Shown here: in pieces, positions 52,781 through 61,643 of the stretch
Layout of the letters: every line of letters begins with the position of its first letter
Numbering within the stretch: the stretch's first letter is position 1
NCBI RefSeq assembly: GCF_029323795.1
Contig: NZ_CP119758.1
Span: forward strand, 1,302,001-1,366,000
Length of the DNA stretch: 64,000 nucleotides
Reading direction: 5' to 3'
Source of the DNA: Zobellia alginiliquefaciens
Lineage (GTDB): Bacteria > Bacteroidota > Bacteroidia > Flavobacteriales > Flavobacteriaceae
Position numbers and translations under genes: made by a program
The notes under the pieces: model-generated
Databases searched by the model: none
What the model was told of the DNA's origin: nothing
Seen by the model: the letters and a program-made list of their open reading frames with translations, nothing else

Positions 52781-55700
52781 ATGCCTACACTTTCTTCTGG
52801 ACGTAATTCTATTTTACCAATCTCTCGGTTAAAGCTATTGGTTTCATTCGTATTGCTTTTGGTGTCCTGTAAAGAAAATAAACAAATCGAAACAGAGGGT
52901 AAGGAAAACACACTTTTCCAAGAGGTTTCCTGTGAAACTACCAATGTAAATTTTAATAATTCCGTTGAGGCCACCAAAAGTTTAAACTTATTCTCTTACA
53001 TGTATTTTTACAATGGTGGAGGCGTTGCCGCTGGAGACTTAAATGGCGATGGATTGGATGACCTTTACTTTACAGGTAATCAAGTGCAGAATAAACTTTA
53101 CATCAATAAAAGTAATTTTGAGTTCATAGATGTTACGGAACAAACCAAAACAGCTGGCGATTCAAATGCTTGGTATACCGGGGTTACTTTCGCAGATGTT
53201 ACCGGTGACGGAAAATTAGATATTTACGTTAGCCAGATTGGTGATATGCTTGGCACCCAAGGGCACAACCTACTATTCATCAACTTAGGAAACGATTCGC
53301 AAGGAGTTCCAAAATTTAAAGAAAGTGCTCAGGAAATGGGCTTAATCGTCAAAGGCGCCACTACACAGACCACATTCTTCGATTACGATTTGGATGGCGA
53401 TTTAGATGCCTACGTTATGACCCATTCTAATTTTAACGATGGCGTACTTCCACGTGCGGAAAAACGTTCAATTATTAGCTCTAATGGGGATAAATTATTC
53501 CGAAACGATGACACCAAGTTCACGGACGTAACCGAAGAATCTGGAATTTACAGCAGTACTCTCGGTTTCGGGCTGGGTATCAGTACTGCCGATATCAACA
53601 AAGATGGTTACCCAGATATTTATATTGGGAACGACTTTTACGAGGACGATTACCTCTATATTAACAATGCAGACGGTTCTTTTAAAGAAGATTTGGCCTC
53701 ACGAATAAAACATACGAGTCGTTTTTCAATGGGCAACGATATTGCCGATATAAACAACGATGCTCTGCCCGATATTTTATCATTGGATATGCAGGCCTAC
53801 GAGCCCGAAATTCTAAAAGCATCCCACGGGGAAGACTCATATGCCATTTTCAACTACAAATTATCTTTTGGCTATCAACATCAATACGCGCACAACACTT
53901 TTCAACTAAATAAAGACGGAAAACATTTTAGTGAAATCGCACGGTTGGCCGGCATTGAAGCAACGGACTGGAGCTGGTCCGTATTAGCCAACGATTTCGA
54001 TTTGGACGGGCATAAAGATTTGTTTATCACCAACGGCATTTACAGAAGAAGTAATGATATGGACTATATGCAATTTCTTTCAGGCGATGAAGTTCAGAAG
54101 CAACTTCGCTCTGGAAATTATGATTATAGTGAAGCGCTCACTGAGAAAATGCCCAGTTATCCGTTGCAGAATTTTTTCTATAAAAACAACAATGACCTCA
54201 GCTTTACCAACACATCAACCGCATGGGGCGGTTCTAAAAAAGGGTTCTCGAACGGAGCGGCGTATACCGACTTAGATAATGATGGCGACCTAGATCTAGT
54301 TGTTAACAACCTTAATGCAAAAGCATCCATCCTAAAAAACACAACCCTTGAAAACGACTCGCTACACAAAGGTTATTTGCGTATAAAACTAAAAGGAGAG
54401 TCCAGTAACAGCTATGGTATCGGGTCTAAAATTACAGTGAGCATACATGGCAATAAACAGTACCAAGAATTGTTAATCGCTCGTGGCTACCTATCCTCAT
54501 CTGCACCCTATCTTAACTTCGGAGTACCGAAAAATGCTAAAATCGATACGGTTCAAGTACAATGGCCTAATGGTGAAGAAACTATTTTAACCGATATAAC
54601 TTCCGGTCAAGAATTAACTATTTCACAAGAGAATTCATCCTTTCAAAAACCTAAGGTAGACAGTACAAAAATTTTATTCACAGCTCTAGAAACTAACCGG
54701 TTGGGAGTGGATTACCAGCATAAAGAGAATCGTTTTTACGAATTCAACAGAGAACATCTAATACCCCATATGAACTCCACTTGGGGGCCACCAATTTCTG
54801 TAGGAGATATTAATGGTGATGGTTTAGACGATTTTTTTGTGGGTGGAGCCCAAAACCAAACTGCTGAAATATATTTACAACGGCCCAATGGCAAATTCAT
54901 CAAATCAAACCAAAATGCACTACTAACCGATGTCGCTTCAGAAGATACCGCTTCAGAACTTATAGATGTAAACGGAGATGGTCATTTAGATTTAATTGTG
55001 GGCAGTGGCAGCAATCAAGAGATAAAACCAGACCCCAAGAGTCTAACCAGACTTTATATCAACAATGGTAAAGGAAACTTTTCTAGAAACACCGGCTTTC
55101 CAGAAATCTATACAACGGTTTCCAATCTCGCGATTGCCGATTTTGATAAAGATGGTGATAATGATGTTTTTGTATCCTCACGATCTATTCCCGGCAAATA
55201 TGGCTCCTCCCCAGATTCCTATTTGCTTTTAAATGATGGTAAAGGAAATTTTACCGTGGATACTCCTTTCCAAAAATACTTCAAAGAATGTGGAATGGTT
55301 ACTTCTGCAAAATGGGTTGATTTAAATAAGAATGGTTGGAAAGACCTTGTTTTAGTTGGGGAGTGGATGCCCATAAAAATATATTACAATTCAAACGGAA
55401 ATCTTAGCGAAGCGAATCCGGCGAAAAACCAACTACAGTTCTCGAACGGCTGGTGGAACACGGTAGAAATGGGAGATTTTGACAATGATGGCGATATCGA
55501 TTTGATTGCCGGTAATTTGGGGCTCAACTCAAAGTTGAGGGCATCGAAAAATGAACCTGTTCAGATGTATTATGCCGATTTTGACAAGAATGGATGGCCC
55601 GAAGGTGTTACCACTCATTTTATAAACGGGAAGGAACATGTTTTTTCCTCCAAAAGTCTTTTAGAGAAGCAAATGGTCTATCTCCGTAAAAAGTTTACCA

Positions 55701-56164
55701 CATATAGCGCTTTTGCGGAAGCCGACTTTAAAGACATTTTTACAGCGGAAGAATTACAGAATGCTAAAATTTTGAAAGCCTACGAATTCAGAAGCTGTTT
55801 TATAGAAAACCTAGGAGATCAAAAATTTAAACTTACCCCTTTACCTACAGCTGCACAATTCTCAACCGTAAATACAATACTTCCATTAGATTTTGATCAA
55901 GACGAAAATTTAGATGTATTGCTCGGAGAAAACTTCTATGATTCCAATACCGAATTAGGGCGCTACGATGCAGGTTATGGCACCCTTCTAAAAAATATGG
56001 GAAAAGCTAATTTCACAACAATACCCATTTCCCAATCAGGTTTATTACTGGACAAACAGACGAGACATATCAAAACGCTAACAAGCACAAAATATGGAAA
56101 ACTACTGGTTATCAGTAACAACAATGATAGCCTTCAGTTTTATCGGCATACTTCTTTTGAGTAG
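52781..56164 (+). CDS. large FG-GAP/VCBS repeat lipoprotein with ASPIC/UnbV domain (CRTAC1-like)
   Basis: An 1127-residue lipoprotein with lipobox LLLVSC near residue 30. Calcium-type repeats follow in two sets: GDLNGDGLDDLYFTGN, DYDLDGDLDAYV, DINKDGYPDIYIGN, then GDINGDGLDDFFVGGA and DFDNDGDIDLIAGN, each with the DxDxDG loop. An ASPIC/UnbV domain (about residues 545-615, SNSYGIGSKITVSIHG) separates them. These make two propellers around a central domain. Such proteins commonly follow SusCD and sulfatases in marine Bacteroidota; glycan binding on the surface is likely, and no catalytic site is evident. Confidence 0.9.
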   Translation: MPTLSSGRNSILPISRLKLLVSFVLLLVSCKENKQIETEGKENTLFQEVSCETTNVNFNNSVEATKSLNLFSYMYFYNGGGVAAGDLNGDGLDDLYFTGNQVQNKLYINKSNFEFIDVTEQTKTAGDSNAWYTGVTFADVTGDGKLDIYVSQIGDMLGTQGHNLLFINLGNDSQGVPKFKESAQEMGLIVKGATTQTTFFDYDLDGDLDAYVMTHSNFNDGVLPRAEKRSIISSNGDKLFRNDDTKFTDVTEESGIYSSTLGFGLGISTADINKDGYPDIYIGNDFYEDDYLYINNADGSFKEDLASRIKHTSRFSMGNDIADINNDALPDILSLDMQAYEPEILKASHGEDSYAIFNYKLSFGYQHQYAHNTFQLNKDGKHFSEIARLAGIEATDWSWSVLANDFDLDGHKDLFITNGIYRRSNDMDYMQFLSGDEVQKQLRSGNYDYSEALTEKMPSYPLQNFFYKNNNDLSFTNTSTAWGGSKKGFSNGAAYTDLDNDGDLDLVVNNLNAKASILKNTTLENDSLHKGYLRIKLKGESSNSYGIGSKITVSIHGNKQYQELLIARGYLSSSAPYLNFGVPKNAKIDTVQVQWPNGEETILTDITSGQELTISQENSSFQKPKVDSTKILFTALETNRLGVDYQHKENRFYEFNREHLIPHMNSTWGPPISVGDINGDGLDDFFVGGAQNQTAEIYLQRPNGKFIKSNQNALLTDVASEDTASELIDVNGDGHLDLIVGSGSNQEIKPDPKSLTRLYINNGKGNFSRNTGFPEIYTTVSNLAIADFDKDGDNDVFVSSRSIPGKYGSSPDSYLLLNDGKGNFTVDTPFQKYFKECGMVTSAKWVDLNKNGWKDLVLVGEWMPIKIYYNSNGNLSEANPAKNQLQFSNGWWNTVEMGDFDNDGDIDLIAGNLGLNSKLRASKNEPVQMYYADFDKNGWPEGVTTHFINGKEHVFSSKSLLEKQMVYLRKKFTTYSAFAEADFKDIFTAEELQNAKILKAYEFRSCFIENLGDQKFKLTPLPTAAQFSTVNTILPLDFDQDENLDVLLGENFYDSNTELGRYDAGYGTLLKNMGKANFTTIPISQSGLLLDKQTRHIKTLTSTKYGKLLVISNNNDSLQFYRHTSFE

Positions 56165-56261
56165 TATGTATTGATGCAGACATTTCTTGTACTGACAGAA
56201 ACATAAGTTTTTGTCCTTTAGGCTTTCTTTGAATTATTGAAACGCATATCCTTTCAAATCG

Positions 56262-57743
56262 ATGAAAAAACAGATTTTAAAATCTCCAGTAAAACTAGTG
56301 GTCTTTTTTACACTACTATTTTGCAGTTGTGGTACAAAAGAAGAACCAACCGCAAAAAAAGAACAAGGTAATAACGCTCCAAACATCATTCTCTTTGTTG
56401 CAGATGACCATGGCACGGATGCCATTGGTGCCTACGGAAACAAAGTTATTAAAACTCCAAATCTAGACCAATTGGCGGCAGAGGGCGTACGTTTTGACAA
56501 TGCCTATTGTACCAGTGCCAGTTGCGCGGCGAGCAGGTCCGTTATTCTTACGGGATTATATGGGCATGCTACAGGATCCTACGGCCACGTACATGATTAT
56601 CATCATTTTAGCAGCTATAACAACGTAAAATCACTACCCGTTCTACTTGAAAAATCGGGTTATGAAACGGCAAGAATTGGTAAATACCACGTTGCTCCTG
56701 AATCCGTCTATCATTTTCAAAAAGTATTGGAAGCCAACCCTAGAAACACAGTGGAAATGGCGGAAAAATGCAAGGATGTTCTCAATTCAGATAAACCGTT
56801 CTTTCTTTATTTCTGTACGGACGACCCGCACCGTGGCGCTCCATTTGAGTCGGAACCATGGAATCTCCCCAATAGCTTTGGCAACAAAAAAGAAGGATAC
56901 GAAGGTGTTGAAACCGTTACCTACGACCCCAAAGACGTAGTGGTACCCAGTTTTCTACCTGACAGTAAAGAAAGTCGTGAAGAAATTGCACAATACTACC
57001 AAAGTGTTTCCCGGATAGACCAAGGGTTTGGTAAGCTCATGAAAATGCTCAAGGAAACGGGCAAGGATAAAAACACTGTCGTTATCTATATTTCTGATAA
57101 TGGAATGGCCTTTCCCGGCGCTAAAACTACGGTTTATGAACCTGGCATCAAACTACCCTGTATTATAAAGGACCCCTTTGCCAACCTCAAAGGAGGTACG
57201 GTAAACAATGCCCTAATATCATGGACAGACCTTACGCCAACGATTTTGGATATGGCGAATGTCACCTATGATTCCAATGATTTTCATGGTAAATCGTTCA
57301 AAAACATACTCTCCGAAGAAAACCCAAAAGGGTGGGATGAAATGTATGCCTCCCATACGTTTCATGAAATTACCATGTATTACCCAATGCGTGTGGTAAG
57401 AGATAAAAATTACAAGCTGATTAGGAATATTGCCTGGCGACAAGAATACCCATTTGCATCAGACCTCTGGGCAGCTTCCACATGGCAAGAGGTCTACCGA
57501 AGTGAAAAAGAATACTTTGGAAAGCGCAAAGTTAAAGATTACCTCTTCCGCCCCGAATTTGAATTATTCGACCTGTCCAAAGACCCGGATGAAAGTCAAA
57601 ACTTAGCCAATGATGAAAATTACACAGAAGTTTTAGAGGGCTTGAAAACGAAAATGAAAGCTTTTCAACTAGAAACCAAGGACCCTTGGCTCATTTCGTG
57701 GGACTATGACAATTCGCTACAAGGCACTGGTGTTAATCTCTAA
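56262..57743 (+). CDS. S1-family sulfatase 6, lipoprotein, CAASR motif
   Basis: A 493-residue sulfatase with lipobox LFCSC near residue 22-24. The metal-binding segment is PNIILFVADDHGTDAIGAYG and the activation motif is CAASR (Cys88), with Ala in the third place. The second metal motif is SDNGMAFPGAKTTVYEPG near residue 290. In the N-sulfoglucosamine sulfohydrolase-like group, CAxSR forms are usual, so the enzyme may be of that branch. It lies 9 bases before the first GH110-like gene. Confidence 0.94.
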   Translation: MKKQILKSPVKLVVFFTLLFCSCGTKEEPTAKKEQGNNAPNIILFVADDHGTDAIGAYGNKVIKTPNLDQLAAEGVRFDNAYCTSASCAASRSVILTGLYGHATGSYGHVHDYHHFSSYNNVKSLPVLLEKSGYETARIGKYHVAPESVYHFQKVLEANPRNTVEMAEKCKDVLNSDKPFFLYFCTDDPHRGAPFESEPWNLPNSFGNKKEGYEGVETVTYDPKDVVVPSFLPDSKESREEIAQYYQSVSRIDQGFGKLMKMLKETGKDKNTVVIYISDNGMAFPGAKTTVYEPGIKLPCIIKDPFANLKGGTVNNALISWTDLTPTILDMANVTYDSNDFHGKSFKNILSEENPKGWDEMYASHTFHEITMYYPMRVVRDKNYKLIRNIAWRQEYPFASDLWAASTWQEVYRSEKEYFGKRKVKDYLFRPEFELFDLSKDPDESQNLANDENYTEVLEGLKTKMKAFQLETKDPWLISWDYDNSLQGTGVNL

Positions 57744-57752
57744 TTACAACCC

Positions 57753-59579
57753 ATGTTCAATTTCTATTCTTTAAAAGCACTTTACCTGTGCGCTATATTC
57801 TTTTTTAGTACTTACCATCTTGCGGCACAGGAGACCATTCACTTAAAGGCAGAAGCCGAAGACATGACCCCTTTGGTTCGTGAAGCCCTGGAGAATGCAA
57901 CCGATAAAAACTTGACTTTGGTTTTTGATAAAGGGATTTATAAATTTTTACCCGATTATGCCACCCAACAGTATTCTTACATCACGAATCACGGGAACGG
58001 ATTAAAAAACATTATTTTTCTATTGGAGGATTTTGATTCCGTAACCATAGAAGGCAACGGTGCTGAATTTATCTTTCATGGGCAAGTCGCTCCTTTCCAA
58101 ATTAGAAATTGTGGGAAGCTAACCGTAAAAAACCTAAAAATGGATTGGGATATTCCTTTTTTATTTCAAGGTGAAGTGTTAGCCATTGATAAAAAACAGG
58201 GGTGGCGAGATATTAAACCTTTTACCGACGGGTTTTCATGGGAATTGAAGAAAGACCGTATTTTCTTCCCCAATATAGATGGTTTCTCGTTTCCTGAGTT
58301 AGGCAGCACTTTGGCATTTAATGCGGAACATAAACGAGTAGCACATGGCGCATGGGATATGAGCAGCAGACCGCGTTGGGTAGAGAAAAGACCTAATGGA
58401 GTCCTTCGTTTTCATGAACATTTAAAGCAATATCCGGCTGTAGGTTCAATTTTAAATTCAAAGGGAGATCATGACCATAACCGCTATGCGCCGGCTTTTC
58501 AAATTACATCTTCCAAAGATGTTCATTTGGAAGATGTAACGATTCACCATGCCTTGGGAATGGGATTACTTTTTGAGCGAACTGAAAATATTACCATCAA
58601 CAATTGCGGCATTTATGTTCGTGAGGGCTCAGACCGAGTGGTTTCTACCATTGCAGACGCTACCCATTTTGCCAATTGCAAGGGTGATATTCTTATTGAG
58701 AATTCCACTTTTAAGCATATGCTGGACGATGGCACCAATGTGCATGGGACGTATGTAGTTGTAGATAAAATTTTAAATGACCATAGCGTCCGCGTATATC
58801 TTCAGCATTTTGAACAGATGGGTTTTGAATTTGCTGCCTCAGGCGATGAAGTATGGCTTATACAACAGCCCAGCCCAAAAAGGGGTCCTGAAAATACCGT
58901 AACCAATGTTGCCGTGGTAAATGACAAATACTCGGACATCACTTTTAAAAATAAATTACCTCATTCTTTAGCCGAGGGTGACATTCTTGAAAACAAAACA
59001 TGGAATCCTACCTTTACCATGCGCGGTTGCACGATTAAGGACCATAGGGCACGCAATATTGTTCTAAAAACACCTTTGAAAACCGTAATTGAGGGCAATA
59101 ATTTTTCCGCTATGATGTCTTCTATTTTCTTCAGGGGAGAAACCTATTTCTGGTTTGAATCCGGCGCGGTTGAAGATGTCCTGATTCAGAATAACAATTT
59201 TGAATATAGCGCTTACAGCGGTATGGAACATGCCATTTTAAATATCACGCCACGCCTCGGGAAGGATTTTGATCAGACTGAAATATATGACCGTAACATC
59301 CGCTTTATCAATAACAACATTAAAACTTTTGACAACCGGATTGTTTGGGCCGATCGGGTAGACGGATTAATCATATCCGGTAACACAATTGAACAAACCC
59401 GGGAAGAACTGTCTCTTTATCCCAATGCACATCAGTTCGATTTTAAAAATTGTAAAAACGTTGAAATTTTAAACAACACCTATAAAGGAAATGCAGAAAA
59501 GGTGCTTAAAACGGAAGGCTCATCAACTGAAAAAATTAAATTCAAACGTAATAAGGGGTTTGCAAACCACGAAAAGTAA
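57753..59579 (+). CDS. GH110-like alpha-1,3-galactosidase (right-handed beta-helix), copy 1
   Basis: A 608-residue secreted parallel beta-helix protein with a signal peptide (ending LAAQ near residue 25). Beta-helix segments such as SVTIEGNGAEFIFHG and KLTVKNLKMDWDIPF come first. The conserved GH110-type segments STIADATHFANCKGDILIEN and MLDDGTNVHGTYV follow, the latter with Asp325 and Asp326. GH110 enzymes remove terminal alpha-1,3-linked galactose with inversion. The neighbouring sulfatase is 9 bases before. Substrate could be desulfated galactan ends. It is paralogous to the next gene. Confidence 0.85.
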   Translation: MFNFYSLKALYLCAIFFFSTYHLAAQETIHLKAEAEDMTPLVREALENATDKNLTLVFDKGIYKFLPDYATQQYSYITNHGNGLKNIIFLLEDFDSVTIEGNGAEFIFHGQVAPFQIRNCGKLTVKNLKMDWDIPFLFQGEVLAIDKKQGWRDIKPFTDGFSWELKKDRIFFPNIDGFSFPELGSTLAFNAEHKRVAHGAWDMSSRPRWVEKRPNGVLRFHEHLKQYPAVGSILNSKGDHDHNRYAPAFQITSSKDVHLEDVTIHHALGMGLLFERTENITINNCGIYVREGSDRVVSTIADATHFANCKGDILIENSTFKHMLDDGTNVHGTYVVVDKILNDHSVRVYLQHFEQMGFEFAASGDEVWLIQQPSPKRGPENTVTNVAVVNDKYSDITFKNKLPHSLAEGDILENKTWNPTFTMRGCTIKDHRARNIVLKTPLKTVIEGNNFSAMMSSIFFRGETYFWFESGAVEDVLIQNNNFEYSAYSGMEHAILNITPRLGKDFDQTEIYDRNIRFINNNIKTFDNRIVWADRVDGLIISGNTIEQTREELSLYPNAHQFDFKNCKNVEILNNTYKGNAEKVLKTEGSSTEKIKFKRNKGFANHEK

Positions 59580-59729
59580 AGCTTATGAATTTCACTCCAC
59601 CCGAATTAACACACTCATAAACAACTTCTTGTATTAGTGAAGACATAATATTTACCATAGAGGACACGCAAAGTGAGGCCTACCCCTAATTTGGCTCCTG
59701 TTAATTGACCTCTTAAACGATCAGAACAA

Positions 59730-61613
59730 ATGAAAAGAGTTTTATCCCTTTGGTGCATTCTTATACTAACCCTTGTTTCGTCTCCTGTTTTCGCACAGCA
59801 TAGCGATGGCGAACAGGTATTATTCACAACTTCTATTTCGGATGATGCTACTCCTGCGGTTCTCGCACGAATTAGGCGCGCAGATAAAGAACCTATTTCA
59901 GAAATAAAATTTGAAAAAGGCACCTATCACTTTTATCCGGATAAGGCCTACGAACGTTTTACCCGTATTTCTAATCATGATGATGTAATGGCGAAAACTG
60001 CCTTGCCTCTACTTGGTTTTAAAGAGCTTACTATTGATGGTCAAGGTTCCACCTTCATTTACCACGGTAGAATGATTCCTTTTTTAATTGAAGGCTCTGA
60101 AAACATTACAGTGCAGAACGTAACCATAGACTGGGCTATGCCGTTCCATAGCGAAGGAACTATTGTGGCCAAGGACGAGAAGAACAACTCGTTCGATATT
60201 CAATTTTCCGATGAATATCCGTATGAAATCCGGAATGAGCAGCTAATCTTCATCAAAGAATATTATGAGCATACCTTGGGGCAATCCATTCTGTATGACC
60301 CAGCAAGAATGGCCATCGCTTTTGACACCGAAGCATATACCCCGATTGTAGCTTCTCGCAATTCAAAAGTGCAGCATAACTTGGATAAGATCAATTATAA
60401 ATACAAAGTAGACCCTCGTTCTAAAGTAGAAAAAGTTCGTGGCAAAGAAGACAATTTACGGGCAGAGGAATTAAAGCCTGGCACCGTGCGCATTTTCAAT
60501 CACAAAAAGAAATTGCCACCGGTTGGCATGATTCTGGTTTGCAAAGGCGACCAAAGTCTGAACCGTTTGGCTCCTGCATTCCGTATTACCGGTACTGACG
60601 GTTTTAACGCCAACAACGTTACCGTACACCATGCAGGTGGTATGGGTTTGATCGCCGAAAATTCTTCAGACCTTATTTTGGATGGTTTTCACGTAAAACC
60701 GTCAAACGGCAGAATGGTATCTACTTCTGCAGATGCCACTCATTTTGTGGGTTGCCGGGGTAAAGTGGTATTAAAAAATAGCACTTTCAACAATCAGCTA
60801 GATGATGCCACCAACGTTCATGGCACATACCAAGAGGTAATAGACATCCTAAGTAAAAATAGTATTGGTGTTCGCATAGGCCACGCGCAGCAACAGGGTT
60901 TTTCAATTGGTAAAGCCAATGATACTATTGGTCTAGTACGTTTAGCAGATTCATTTTTCGCCTATGGCCATTTAACCCTTAAGAAGGTAGAGGAGATAAA
61001 TGGCAGATATCAAATCATCACTTTTAAAGAACAACTCCCGGAAAATTTAAAAGTGGGCGACCTTATCGAAAACTTAGAAGGTTACCCTGATCTACTGGTC
61101 CAGAATTGCAATATTAGCCGCAATAGGGCACGCGGTCTTTTGATTTCCAACCCTAAGAAAACCTTGATAGAGAATAATTTTTTTAGCACTGAAATGGAGG
61201 CTATCTTAGTTCCTGTTGAAAGTAGTCATTGGTTTGAATCCGGCAACGCTGCCAATTTGATTATTAGAAACAATACTTTTCAAGATAGTCAGCATAGTGG
61301 ATTCAACAGGGGAATAATTCGTTTTGTTACGGATGATGACAATGACAATATCGCCTTTAAAAACATTCAGATAATAGACAACAAATTCAATCAGTTTGAT
61401 AATATGATTTTGGAAATTTCCAATGTTGACGGATTGTTGTTTCAAGGTAATACAATTACCAATTCAGGTACTTTTCCTATGTTACATCCCGAAAACCCTG
61501 CCATTAGGGTCGCGTCTTCCAAAAACATCGTTTTCAAGAAGAATGATTACAAAGGAAAAGCCAAAAATATTCTAGAAACCGATGATTCAATGCCCAAGCT
61601 AAAATTCCGATAA
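59730..61613 (+). CDS. GH110-like alpha-1,3-galactosidase (right-handed beta-helix), copy 2
   Basis: A 627-residue secreted protein with a signal peptide (ending VFAQ). It has the same layout as copy 1: ELTIDGQGSTFIYHG, ENITVQNVTIDWAMPF, then STSADATHFVGCRGKVVLKN and QLDDATNVHGTY, with Asp358 and Asp359. The middle differs from copy 1 by an insert near residue 220-245 rich in Lys, Arg and Glu. The two copies have diverged well beyond recent duplication, so they probably act on different ends or differently sulfated neighbours. The gap before it is 150 bases with no gene. Confidence 0.85.
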   Translation: MKRVLSLWCILILTLVSSPVFAQHSDGEQVLFTTSISDDATPAVLARIRRADKEPISEIKFEKGTYHFYPDKAYERFTRISNHDDVMAKTALPLLGFKELTIDGQGSTFIYHGRMIPFLIEGSENITVQNVTIDWAMPFHSEGTIVAKDEKNNSFDIQFSDEYPYEIRNEQLIFIKEYYEHTLGQSILYDPARMAIAFDTEAYTPIVASRNSKVQHNLDKINYKYKVDPRSKVEKVRGKEDNLRAEELKPGTVRIFNHKKKLPPVGMILVCKGDQSLNRLAPAFRITGTDGFNANNVTVHHAGGMGLIAENSSDLILDGFHVKPSNGRMVSTSADATHFVGCRGKVVLKNSTFNNQLDDATNVHGTYQEVIDILSKNSIGVRIGHAQQQGFSIGKANDTIGLVRLADSFFAYGHLTLKKVEEINGRYQIITFKEQLPENLKVGDLIENLEGYPDLLVQNCNISRNRARGLLISNPKKTLIENNFFSTEMEAILVPVESSHWFESGNAANLIIRNNTFQDSQHSGFNRGIIRFVTDDDNDNIAFKNIQIIDNKFNQFDNMILEISNVDGLLFQGNTITNSGTFPMLHPENPAIRVASSKNIVFKKNDYKGKAKNILETDDSMPKLKFR

Positions 61614-61643
61614 TATAACCCATCAACAAACGAACAAAACAAC

